From assembly GCA_003142535.1 (NCBI GenBank), contig PLMQ01000055.1, forward strand, positions 1 through 64,000: a DNA stretch of 64,000 nt, in the 5' to 3' direction. This document shows, one piece after another, positions 27,470 to 35,538 of the stretch. The notes under the pieces were generated by a model. The model was not told the origin of the DNA and did no database searches. It was given only the letters and a program-made list of their open reading frames with translations. Every line of letters begins with the position of its first letter. Position 1 is the first letter of the stretch. The stretch is from Syntrophaceae bacterium (GTDB taxonomy: Bacteria > Desulfobacterota > Syntrophia > Syntrophales > Smithellaceae). Made by a program: the position numbers and the translations under genes.

Positions 27470-27489
27470 GTATGATTATTCTCTCCAGG

Positions 27490-30400
27490 TTATTTCATGT
27501 CCAGAGTTTCGCGAATTCTGGCCGAAAACTCTTTAATGCTGTATGGTTTTTGAATGAAGCCCCGGCAGCCCAGACTTAAAAGCTTATTGGCCAACCCGCT
27601 GATGCTATAACCGCTGGAGAGCAGGACTTTTACGCCGGGATTAATTTCCTTCAGCTTTTCAAAAGTGGCTTCACCGCCCAATTCCGGCATTATTAAATCC
27701 AGAATGACCAGATCGATATTGTTCATTTTTTCTGCATATATTTCCAAAGCCGCTTTCCCGCTGCGGGCGGTTATCACTGTGTAGCCCATGCTTTCCAGCA
27801 TATCTCTTCCCACATCTACAATCATCTCTTCATCGTCAACAAAAAGGATTGTTTCTTTTCCTGCATACAAAGAATCTTCGGCAATCGTATCTTCTTCCGC
27901 CACCTCTTTCCCGGAAGCCGGCAAATATAGATTGAATGTTGTTCCCCTGTTCTTTTCGCTGTAAACGGTAATAACGCCTCCATGATTTTTTATGATACCG
28001 TAAGCAGAAGGAAGCCCCAGGCCTGTTCCCCTGCCGCGGACTTTTGTTGTAAAAAAGGGATCGAAAAGCCGCCTCTGAGTTTCTTCATCCATACCCATGC
28101 CGTCATCGGTGACGGATATTTTTACATAGCGCCCGGATTTTATTCCGTGAATGCCCGCCAGGTTTTCGTCCATCTCTTGATTCGCCGTCAAGAGGTACAT
28201 ATTGCCGCCGCCGGGCATTGCCTGCCAGGCATTAACGAAGAGATTCAATAATACCTGTTCAATCTGGCCGCGGTCCACCTCCACAGCCCATATATTTTTT
28301 CCGAAATTTTCATGAATGGATATTTCCTTTTTTGTACGGCCGAACATGGAGGCGCTCTTCTCAATCAGTTTGTTGATGTTAATTGGTATTACTTCATACT
28401 TGCCGCCACGGGCGAAGCCCAGAAGTTGAGCGGTTATTTCCGCGCCGTTCGTAACATAGTGCTCAATGTTTTTCAGTCTCTCGTAGTGAGGATGGCTGAC
28501 CGGTATTTGCAGAAGCATCAAAGATGTATTCCCCTCAATGCCCATTAGCAGATTATTAAAATCATGGGCAAGGCCGCCGGCCAGTGTGCCGATAGCTTCC
28601 ATTTTTTGTGCCTGATACAATTGTGCTTCCATCTTTTCCTGACCGGTAACGTCCCGGCCAAAGTAAAGAGAAGCTTCTTTGTTTTCCCAGACAATATCTA
28701 TAATATGGACGTCTAAAGACAGTTCCTCATTTTTTTTATTTATCAAAATGAAGCTTTCTATACCGTAAGCACTCTTCATGCCGGTTTTTTTCCTCTTACT
28801 TTTTTCTGTTTCATCAATCAGATAAGAGGCAATTGGTTTTTGGGTAAGCTCTTCCATTGTATATCCCAGAAGCTCCAGAGCGCGGGAATTGGCATATGTA
28901 ATGAAACCTTTCTGGCCGATAAAAATGGCATCGCTGGCATTTTCAATAAGCAGACGGTATTTTCCCTCGGATTGGCGCAATGCTTCCTGGGCAATTTTTC
29001 GATCTTCCACCTCCGCTTTGATTTGCTGAATATGGCGGGCATTAGCCATAGCCAGACCGATGGTCTTGCCGATGGAGAAAAGGGTATCTAGTTGGTAATC
29101 ATTGAAGTTGACCGCTTCATTGAAAAATAAATTCATCACGCCCATGGCCCGCTTTTGAAACAGCAAGGGAAGGGAAATTACAGCTTTGTGGCCGTCTTTT
29201 ATTATCGCCGCTTTAATATCCGCGCGAATTCGCTGATCGTCTGGAATGTTTGTGCAGACAATAATATTTTTTTCATGAATCGCCGCCCCGCCGATACTTT
29301 CCTTGGCCGATAATTTCCTGCCCAATCGCACAGCTTCCACTTCATCGCTCAATTCACCAATGCTGATGCCTATGACAGTAAGCATGTCCGAGTCCTCATG
29401 ATATTCGTACATGCTCACTTCCGAAGTATTGCCGTAACTGCTTATTGCCGACATTGCTTGTCTAGTCAATGTGTCGTAATCCAAAGCGCCATAAACTTTG
29501 TCGGCAATGGTATTGACTGCCTGCAATGAGGCAATTGACCGGGCCATAGATTCCTGCGCTTTTTTTCGCTCTTCTATCTCTGCTTTTATTTGCTCTATGT
29601 TTCTGGCATTGGCCATTGCCATGCCGATGGTTTTGCCGATGGAGAGCAGTGTTTCCAGTTCATAATCAGTAAAATTATACTTTTCGGTAAAAAAGAGATT
29701 GATGACGCCCAATGTTTTATCGCGGAAAAGTAGTGGTATTGAAATAGCGTATGTCAGGTTATATTGGATTAGCATTTTTTTAATTTCGGGATTTATGCGT
29801 TCATCGTTGGCAGCGTCCTCGCAAATGATAATCCGCTTTTCGTGAATGGTTTGGGCGGTCAGGCTTTTCGGCAATAATGTACTGGTCAGCCTGACTGTTG
29901 TGGCTTTGAATTCCTTTGGCTCCGCACTTGTGGAGAGAAGAGCAATGGTATTTTCATCTTCATTACATTCAAACATTACAACAGCAGATGTTTTCCCATA
30001 TAGTTTCACGGCCTCCATAGCTTCTTGGACTAAGGCATCATAATCATGAGCAAGGTAAATTCTATCGGCAACAGCATTAATGATTTTCAGCGATTCATTG
30101 CTGATTTTGGCGTTTTGCTGCGATTCGCTCAGGCTTTGCTCGGTTTTGTGTAAGGCTACCTGGGCAATTATGCGTTCCTCTACATCAGCTTTTATTTGTT
30201 CGATATATTTGGCATTGGCCATCGCCAGGCCGATAGTCTTGCCGATGGAAAAAAGTGTCTCGATCTCATAATCGGCAAAAGAATATTTTTGAGTAAACAT
30301 AAGATTCATGACCCCCAGAACACGGTTCTGGAAAAGTAAAGGTATGAAAAGGGCGCTTTTCCGGCCTTCTTTCAATAGAGCTTTTCTTGTTGCCGGTAGA

Positions 30401-31965
30401 ATGCGTTGGTCTGTGGCAATATCCGGACTAAGAACAATCCTTTTTTCCAAAACGGCGCGGCCGGCAGCGCTTTTATCCAGATACAACTTAGGGGTAAGGG
30501 CTAAAGACTCCGTACCGTTGACGGATTCACTGTGATCAATCATAATTAAACATTTTTCTGCTTCATCATATTCAAACATGCTGATAGTAGGCGTCTTGCC
30601 GTATTGAATCATTGCGGCAATTGCTTCTTTGGTCAGAGTTTTATAATCAAACGAACGGTAAATTTTATCGGCCACAGTATTGATGATTTTCAGCGCCGCA
30701 ATTGATTGAGCCATGGCTTCCTGCGCTTTTTTTCGCTCTTCGATTTCCGCCTTTATTTTTTCAATGTTTCTGGCATTAGCCATCGCCAGGCCGATGGTTT
30801 TACCGATGGAAAGAAATATTTCTCTTTCGTAATCCTCCAATTTGCCATGTTCGTCTTTGCGAAAGAAAAGATTCATCTCTCCCAGGACTTTATCCTGAAA
30901 AAGCAGAGGAATACCGATGGCCATGGTTAATTTGTCTTTCAGCAATAATTTTTTAACTACCGGCACAATTGATTTATCCCTAGCGATATCATCGGAACTG
31001 ACTATTTGCTTACTGCGTGCCACAACGCCGCTGAAACTTGATTCTAACGACAATACGGAACCTGCCTTTATGGTTGCAGCGTTGAAGCCGCGACCATAAA
31101 GCAGATTCAATTTCTTATTTTTTTCATCAAGTTCAAACAGCGCGGCGCGCGGCGAATTGGTGTAAAGCGCGATGGATTCAACCGCTTCCTTGGCAATCAT
31201 TTGCAAATCGAAAGATTGGTAAAGTTTATTCGCGACCGTATTAATGGTGTGTAAGGCGTTATTGCGGTAATCTAATTCCCTTTCGGCCTTCTTGCGCACG
31301 GCTATTTCCGCCTCGATTTGAGCTACATGCCGGGCATTGGCCATCGCCAGGCCGATAGTTTTGCCGATGGAGAGCAGTGTTTCTAATTCACTATTGGTGA
31401 AAATAAGTTTTTCCGAAAATATTAGATTCATTACACCATAGGCGTGATCTTGAAAAAGTAGGGGGATAGCAAGAACGCTCTTTTTGCCTTCCTTGATAAG
31501 AGCTTTTCTTATTTCCGGTTTGATGCGATCATCAGTCGCAATATCTTCGCAAATGACGATCGATTTTTTAAGGTAAGCTTCTCCGGCCAAACTTTTTCCT
31601 ATAAATAATTTCTGAGCTAACCGTACGGACTCAGCGCCCTTAAGTTTGTCACTGGAATTCAGCAAAACCAGACAGTTCAAATCTTCATTATATTCGAGCA
31701 TTGTAACCGTAGATGTCTTACCATAGTGCACCATCGCCGCGATGGCCTCTTGAATCACCGTGTTATAATCAAGAGAACGGTAAATTCTATCGGCCAGCGT
31801 ATTGATGGCGGCCAGCGATTCATTGCGGATATTCAGGTCTTGTTGGGTTTTTTTCAGGAGCTCTTCTGTCTTTTGTGATTTGGCAATTATTTTCTCCAAA
31901 TCGCCGATTTTTTTCAGCAGTTTTATAACTTCAGCATTTTGCAGTTTGGTTTCTTTTTTGGCCAT
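27490..31965 (-). CDS. Hybrid sensor histidine kinase with five tandem GAF domains
   Basis: 1491 residues, no membrane segment. A coiled coil (1-50) is followed by five GAF domains beginning near residues 48, 235, 422, 623 and 811 (repeat of about 187 residues, each ending SIGKTIG(L/M)AMANA plus a short coiled coil). A PAS domain covers about 1000-1110, the dimerisation helix has H1134 in LAHDFNN, and the ATPase domain has N1245, DDGMGMD and GRGTGLGL. A C-terminal receiver (1370-1491) has D1423. This is a cytoplasmic multi-input sensor with a hybrid receiver; ligands and output are unknown. The GAF units are alike enough to show internal duplication. Confidence 0.93.
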   Translation of the reverse strand: MAKKETKLQNAEVIKLLKKIGDLEKIIAKSQKTEELLKKTQQDLNIRNESLAAINTLADRIYRSLDYNTVIQEAIAAMVHYGKTSTVTMLEYNEDLNCLVLLNSSDKLKGAESVRLAQKLFIGKSLAGEAYLKKSIVICEDIATDDRIKPEIRKALIKEGKKSVLAIPLLFQDHAYGVMNLIFSEKLIFTNSELETLLSIGKTIGLAMANARHVAQIEAEIAVRKKAERELDYRNNALHTINTVANKLYQSFDLQMIAKEAVESIALYTNSPRAALFELDEKNKKLNLLYGRGFNAATIKAGSVLSLESSFSGVVARSKQIVSSDDIARDKSIVPVVKKLLLKDKLTMAIGIPLLFQDKVLGEMNLFFRKDEHGKLEDYEREIFLSIGKTIGLAMANARNIEKIKAEIEERKKAQEAMAQSIAALKIINTVADKIYRSFDYKTLTKEAIAAMIQYGKTPTISMFEYDEAEKCLIMIDHSESVNGTESLALTPKLYLDKSAAGRAVLEKRIVLSPDIATDQRILPATRKALLKEGRKSALFIPLLFQNRVLGVMNLMFTQKYSFADYEIETLFSIGKTIGLAMANAKYIEQIKADVEERIIAQVALHKTEQSLSESQQNAKISNESLKIINAVADRIYLAHDYDALVQEAMEAVKLYGKTSAVVMFECNEDENTIALLSTSAEPKEFKATTVRLTSTLLPKSLTAQTIHEKRIIICEDAANDERINPEIKKMLIQYNLTYAISIPLLFRDKTLGVINLFFTEKYNFTDYELETLLSIGKTIGMAMANARNIEQIKAEIEERKKAQESMARSIASLQAVNTIADKVYGALDYDTLTRQAMSAISSYGNTSEVSMYEYHEDSDMLTVIGISIGELSDEVEAVRLGRKLSAKESIGGAAIHEKNIIVCTNIPDDQRIRADIKAAIIKDGHKAVISLPLLFQKRAMGVMNLFFNEAVNFNDYQLDTLFSIGKTIGLAMANARHIQQIKAEVEDRKIAQEALRQSEGKYRLLIENASDAIFIGQKGFITYANSRALELLGYTMEELTQKPIASYLIDETEKSKRKKTGMKSAYGIESFILINKKNEELSLDVHIIDIVWENKEASLYFGRDVTGQEKMEAQLYQAQKMEAIGTLAGGLAHDFNNLLMGIEGNTSLMLLQIPVSHPHYERLKNIEHYVTNGAEITAQLLGFARGGKYEVIPININKLIEKSASMFGRTKKEISIHENFGKNIWAVEVDRGQIEQVLLNLFVNAWQAMPGGGNMYLLTANQEMDENLAGIHGIKSGRYVKISVTDDGMGMDEETQRRLFDPFFTTKVRGRGTGLGLPSAYGIIKNHGGVITVYSEKNRGTTFNLYLPASGKEVAEEDTIAEDSLYAGKETILFVDDEEMIVDVGRDMLESMGYTVITARSGKAALEIYAEKMNNIDLVILDLIMPELGGEATFEKLKEINPGVKVLLSSGYSISGLANKLLSLGCRGFIQKPYSIKEFSARIRETLDMK

Positions 31966-32070
31966 TGCACAATCTCTATCCGAACATTTAATACTTTTGG
32001 CTCTCGATTATACTCTTCTGTGCTAATTTACCACTAAATTGATAAGCATGGTAGATAATTTTTTGCCTGA
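31966..32070. other. Upstream region of the kinase gene
   Basis: Together with repeat locus a and the terminator-like hairpin at 32248-32286, it fills the 347-nt gap to the TusA fusion gene. No coding feature was seen. Confidence 0.4.
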
Positions 32071-32224
32071 TAATAACGGGTATGGAACCCAAAACAAGCT
32101 TTAGAAACATTTCGCGAGCTCGCTGCGGGGTATTATACCCTATGCTTCGCGGGATTGTTCAACTTAACAATTCCGACCTGTGACCTTTAGGTTATGCTCT
32201 GCGCTTTCGGAATTGGAGTTTCAC
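32071..32224 (-). repeat. Structured repeat, locus a
   Basis: Read on the minus strand: GTGAAACTCC, then arm CCAATTCCGA, loop with AAGCGCAGA and the module GCATAACCTAAAGGTCACAGG, arm TCGGAATTG, then AACAATCCCGCGAAGC, GGGTATAATACCC and a 3' end ATACCCGTTATT. It is co-directional with the kinase-TusA gene upstream and sits 89 nt after its stop. Confidence 0.85.
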
Positions 32225-32247
32225 GAATAATGGGAAAGAATTTTTAA

Positions 32248-32286
32248 GGGACAATATATCCGTAATAAAGCGGGATATGCCCCTGC
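32248..32286 (-). terminator. Terminator-like hairpin after the kinase-TusA gene
   Basis: On the minus strand GGGGCATATCC pairs with GGATATATTGTCCC (2-nt bulge), followed by TTAAAAATTC. The U-tract is poor, so termination strength is doubtful. Confidence 0.4.
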
Positions 32287-32312
32287 TAAATGACAGTTTA
32301 ATTCTGTAGTGG

Positions 32313-33413
32313 TTACTGAAGGGCGGGCGTTAAAACGAGGCGGTATTCTTCATTTGCCGTCTGCTCGGCCTTTACCGAATATTTTCTCATGGCGGCCAGG
32401 CGGGAAATGTTTTCTTTAGATACTTCAGTTTCCACAAAGATTATAATCTGATCTGCCGGATTTTTGTCCATGGCTTCCTTTGTTTTTACAACAGGAATCG
32501 GACAGCCCAAACCCCGTACATCTATTTCGGTCATAAAATCCTCCTTCTTTCCCCAGTTTATTAATATATTGTTCAAAGCCTCGGGTAATGCAGAGACAAT
32601 ATCACGTACTTTGGTTGCCGGTTTCGCCTGAGCGTATTCACCTGCCAGCCGATTTGTTTTTGCCGCGTGCAGAACGGCATCGCAATGGTTCATGCCGGCG
32701 AAAATAAATGCGCCGATCATCCCGCTGATGGTATCACCTGTTCCGCCTATAGCTTCCATGGCCGGAATGTCCGGTTCCGAAAGGGTGCCGATGATTCTGC
32801 CGTCTTGGGCAACATAGTCGGTAGCGCCCTTGATAAGCAGTGTCTTTGCGGCGTTCTTATGCTTATAGGCCGATGTAACAAGTTGCGGAGCCTGCGCAAT
32901 TTCCGTGCGGAATAGATGACGGCTGATGTATGCCGGATGAATAGCTGCGGGATCGGCCAAAAAAGCCATTTCCGAAAGGTCGGGAGTGAAGATATCAAAC
33001 ACCGGCGCTAGGCCTGCGGCCTTGGCGGCATACATGGAGGAAGCGTCCGCAATCATGATCGGTTTTTTTCCGCATTTTTCAGCCGCGGCCGTAACTTTTT
33101 TCATCAATCCCATGACAGGAAGAATATAGTGCAGCACCAGCACATCGGGAGCCAGCCATGGCAGATTATTACTGAGGTAATCGTAGAGCATTTTACTACC
33201 CTTTCCCGAACCGGTATCACCGGCCAGTACGACATGCGGCGGTGATTTCTGCAGATACGCCGCCGTAAGGCAGGCGGCGCTGACAAGCGCAGTAGTTCCC
33301 TGCGTGCAGGAAATTACGTGGTCTCCCACAATCAGTTGATCGCCGCTAAATTCAGCCTCACCGTTAATCAGGGAAATATTTTCCAGGGGAACTGTTCCGC
33401 AAATCAGCAGCAT
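32313..33413 (-). CDS. NAD(P)H-hydrate dehydratase-like kinase fused to a TusA domain (selenium locus)
   Basis: 366 residues from ATG 33413, which lies 2 nt beyond the DUF3343 stop and has GGGGAG upstream. Residues 1-285 are a ribokinase-fold domain like NAD(P)HX dehydratase (LAGDTGSGKGSKMLYDYL, the late GGTGDTISGM anion hole). Residues 294-366 are a TusA/SirA domain with the CPxP motif (DVRGLGCPIPVV), a sulfur or selenium carrier. The junction encodes KKEDF with a perfect AAGGAGG (32540-32546) 5 nt before the in-frame ATG at 32534, so a free 73-residue TusA could also be made. The context (YedE, DUF3343, tRNA-Sec) points to selenium handling. Confidence 0.85.
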   Translation of the reverse strand: MLLICGTVPLENISLINGEAEFSGDQLIVGDHVISCTQGTTALVSAACLTAAYLQKSPPHVVLAGDTGSGKGSKMLYDYLSNNLPWLAPDVLVLHYILPVMGLMKKVTAAAEKCGKKPIMIADASSMYAAKAAGLAPVFDIFTPDLSEMAFLADPAAIHPAYISRHLFRTEIAQAPQLVTSAYKHKNAAKTLLIKGATDYVAQDGRIIGTLSEPDIPAMEAIGGTGDTISGMIGAFIFAGMNHCDAVLHAAKTNRLAGEYAQAKPATKVRDIVSALPEALNNILINWGKKEDFMTEIDVRGLGCPIPVVKTKEAMDKNPADQIIIFVETEVSKENISRLAAMRKYSVKAEQTANEEYRLVLTPALQ

Positions 33414-33414
33414 T

Positions 33415-33948
33415 TCATTTCTCCCCATTCTTCCAGAGGGCAAGCGCTTCGGTATATGCCCGATCCAGCATGAGCGCGCAAAGAGTATAACCATGATCTT
33501 TGGGGCGGGATACTTCGATCAGCTTCCTGTCGATCATGCTGATATGGAGGTAAGGGATGTCCGGGCAACCACCGCCGGAGATGTTCAGGATGATGCCCGA
33601 ATTTTTATCATAAGTAAGTTTCATGTTTCCTGCCTTGACCATTATGGCGTCTCCGAAATCAGTTGTCTTTACGATGTCCAGCAATTCACCCGAACCTTTT
33701 AAGGGTAGCAGTTCGACAAAAGCCGCGCCTTCTTCCCGCAGGAATCTTTCCACGCCGGGTTTTTCCGTGATATTGATTTCCAGCGCCAGATCACAGCCTT
33801 TCCGCAATTCCGGCGGAGGGGCCACCAGTTTTGTCTCATAATTCTGTTGCTTCAGGATTTTTTCCGCCTTGATGGCTTCTTCGATATTACTAAAAAGAAT
33901 AAGCCCACCACCCTCAAAGCGAGAATATTTTTTCGTACCAAATAACAT
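33415..33948 (-). CDS. DUF3343-containing protein (putative Se/S carrier)
   Basis: 177 residues from ATG 33948 with GAGG upstream; the longer frame to 34002 runs into the repeat. The N-terminal 70 residues (LILFSNIEEAIKAEKILKQQNYETKLVAPPPELRKGCDLAL) match DUF3343, a small domain linked by gene neighbourhood to YedF/TusA and selenium metabolism, with the conserved cysteine in RKGCDLAL. The C-terminal half (ILNISGGGCPDIPYLHISMI...GYTLCALMLDRAYTEAL) is a second conserved domain of unknown role with two cysteines. It directly precedes the kinase-TusA gene. Confidence 0.82.
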   Translation of the reverse strand: MLFGTKKYSRFEGGGLILFSNIEEAIKAEKILKQQNYETKLVAPPPELRKGCDLALEINITEKPGVERFLREEGAAFVELLPLKGSGELLDIVKTTDFGDAIMVKAGNMKLTYDKNSGIILNISGGGCPDIPYLHISMIDRKLIEVSRPKDHGYTLCALMLDRAYTEALALWKNGEK

Positions 33949-33971
33949 TGTTTTTCCAACCTCTTTTCTTT

Positions 33972-34148
33972 GTGAAACTCCAATTTCAAAAACGTAGTGC
34001 ATTGAAATTGGTTAGCTGAACAATCCCGCATAAGCGGTGGTCGTGAAACTCCAATTCCGAAAGCGAAGTCCGGCGGATGCCGGGCGAAGCGAATTGAAGT
34101 TTGTTAGTCGAATTATCCCGTACGAGCAGGGATATTATACCCGTGATT
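33972..34148 (+). repeat. Structured repeat, locus b, abutting tRNA-Sec
   Basis: Two units on the plus strand. Unit 1 has arms CCAATTTCAA / TTGAAATTGG around AAACGTAGTGCA, then AACAATCCCGC-ATAA-GCGG. Unit 2 starts with arm CCAATTCCGA but ends with TGAAGTTTG (arms not complementary) and carries a nested CCGGC-GGAT-GCCGG hairpin. The locus ends ATACCCGTGATT at 34148, directly at the 3' end of the minus-strand tRNA-Sec. Confidence 0.85.
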
Positions 34149-34149
34149 C

Positions 34150-34242
34150 AGGCCGGTTTCAGAATCGAACTGAACAGCAAATCTTATAAATTTGCCCGAC
34201 GGGTTTGAAGCCCGCGGCCGGCACCAGCCGACTAAACCGGTC
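34150..34242 (-). tRNA. selC: Selenocysteine tRNA (anticodon TCA), non-canonical acceptor branch
   Basis: On the minus strand: acceptor GACCGGTT / AACCGGCC (8 bp with one A-C mismatch), linker TA, 6-bp D stem GTCGGC/GCCGGC with the 4-nt loop TGGT, anticodon stem GCGGG/CCCGT with loop CTTCAAA (TCA), long variable arm GCAAAT/ATTTGC, T arm TCAG-TTCGATT-CTGA. The 6-bp D stem with tiny loop, the long extra arm and UCA are diagnostic of tRNA-Sec. The acceptor plus T stack counts 12 bp (8+4, or 9+3), not the usual 13. CCA is not encoded. It lies 21 nt past the yedE stop on the same strand. Exact ends are uncertain by 1-2 nt. Confidence 0.82.
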
Positions 34243-34263
34243 AGGATATTAATGTCAAAACTG

Positions 34264-35340
34264 TTATTTCGCTTTTTCCCTCATTCCGAAACCGATGATC
34301 AGGCAAAATGCCAAGCCGATGATAACAGCAATCGGCCCAAACGCGGCGACACCCTTGGGCGAACTGGCCAGTGCGAAATTATGAGCAACGGCTGCGCCCA
34401 CAATCATTCCCAGAACAAAAATTCCTGCATCTATGTCCCCCTCTCCGGAAAGGAAAAGCTGTCTGCCGGGGCAGCCGCCGGCCAGAACAAAAGCTAGGCC
34501 GGACAGAACCATCCCCAGGAAATTCCACACATGGTTTGTATGGGCAATGGGCTGACCTTCAAAGCCGGGGTGGAACTGCCCGAAAATAAGGTTCATCACA
34601 AAGGCAAAAACCAGGAGGGAGGCTACACCGCTGATGAGATGAAAATCCCTGATCAGCAGGACATCCCGGAATGCTCCCATAGTACAAAAACGGCTGCGCT
34701 GAGCGAGCGCGCCGATGATCAGGCCGGCTGCCAAACTAATGAAAATAGGTGCGTGCTGAGAACCAGGCCCCTTCACGCTGAAAAAAATCGGACCACCCGG
34801 AACAAATGATACCTGAAAAAGGAGCAGCAGAAAAAGCCCGGCCATCAAAGCCGGGAAAATCCAACCGCCTGCTTTTTTCTGCGGGTAGGCGCGTCCCAGA
34901 CCAAAGCCGCGCTTTAAAAACTGGATACCGATGAATATGCCCGCAATTAGTCCTAAGATGCCCAGTATAGCATTTCCATCACCGCCCGCCAGTCGCAGGA
35001 GCGCCCGCCAGGGACAACCCAGGAAAACCAGAGCGCCAATCATAGCAAATACTCCCAGAAAAAAGCGGATCAGCGGCGCGGAACCGCTGCGTGGCTTATA
35101 CTCGCCGGCGATCAGCGCAGCGGCAAAAGCCCCAAGAACAAATCCCATAATTTCCGGGCGCAGATACTGGACAACATCCGTCCGGTGCAAGCCTAACGCA
35201 CCGGCAATATCCCGTTCCATACAGGCTACGCAAATACCCATGTTAGGCGGATTGCCTAAATACTGGAGCACGGCAGCACCAATGCCGATTAAGGAACCAA
35301 CTACAATAATTCCTGTGCGCGAAGAAAAAATATTTTTTAT
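34264..35340 (-). CDS. yedE: YedE-type putative selenium transporter, apparent AUA start
   Basis: 358 residues if translation begins at ATA 35340; GTG 35271 is the first standard start but would remove the first membrane helix and lacks a ribosome site. A strong GGAGG (35347-35351) stands 6 nt before the ATA, and the intervening codons (KNIFSSRTGIIVVGSLIGIG) fit the YedE N-terminus. Family motifs: GNPPNMGICVACMERDIAGALGLHR, QRSRFCTMGAFRD, AGGCPGRQL. About ten membrane segments. YedE/YeeE proteins carry sulfur or, in this subgroup by neighbourhood, selenium species. It is divergent from the LysR gene. Confidence 0.88.
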   Translation of the reverse strand: MKNIFSSRTGIIVVGSLIGIGAAVLQYLGNPPNMGICVACMERDIAGALGLHRTDVVQYLRPEIMGFVLGAFAAALIAGEYKPRSGSAPLIRFFLGVFAMIGALVFLGCPWRALLRLAGGDGNAILGILGLIAGIFIGIQFLKRGFGLGRAYPQKKAGGWIFPALMAGLFLLLLFQVSFVPGGPIFFSVKGPGSQHAPIFISLAAGLIIGALAQRSRFCTMGAFRDVLLIRDFHLISGVASLLVFAFVMNLIFGQFHPGFEGQPIAHTNHVWNFLGMVLSGLAFVLAGGCPGRQLFLSGEGDIDAGIFVLGMIVGAAVAHNFALASSPKGVAAFGPIAVIIGLAFCLIIGFGMREKAK

Positions 35341-35538
35341 ATAAGACCTCCGGGAAATTATACCGAATCTATAACAAGAGCGAAATTGAAAATCAAATTC
35401 ATAAAAGTAATATTTGTCATGATATTATTATGTTTGGTAATAGCTGAAAAATTCAGCTTAAATATCTGGAATAAGTCAAATTCCTCAAAGTAATAATTCT
35501 GCTTTCTTCATCATTGTGTTTTATGCTATTTAGGTATT

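Noticed and set aside
33949-34002. Longer N-terminus of the DUF3343 protein (MHYVFEIGVSQ...)
   Set aside because: The same peptide is encoded antisense in the repeat at 45.3 kb; it is an artefact of the repeat sequence. The ATG at 33948 has a ribosome site.
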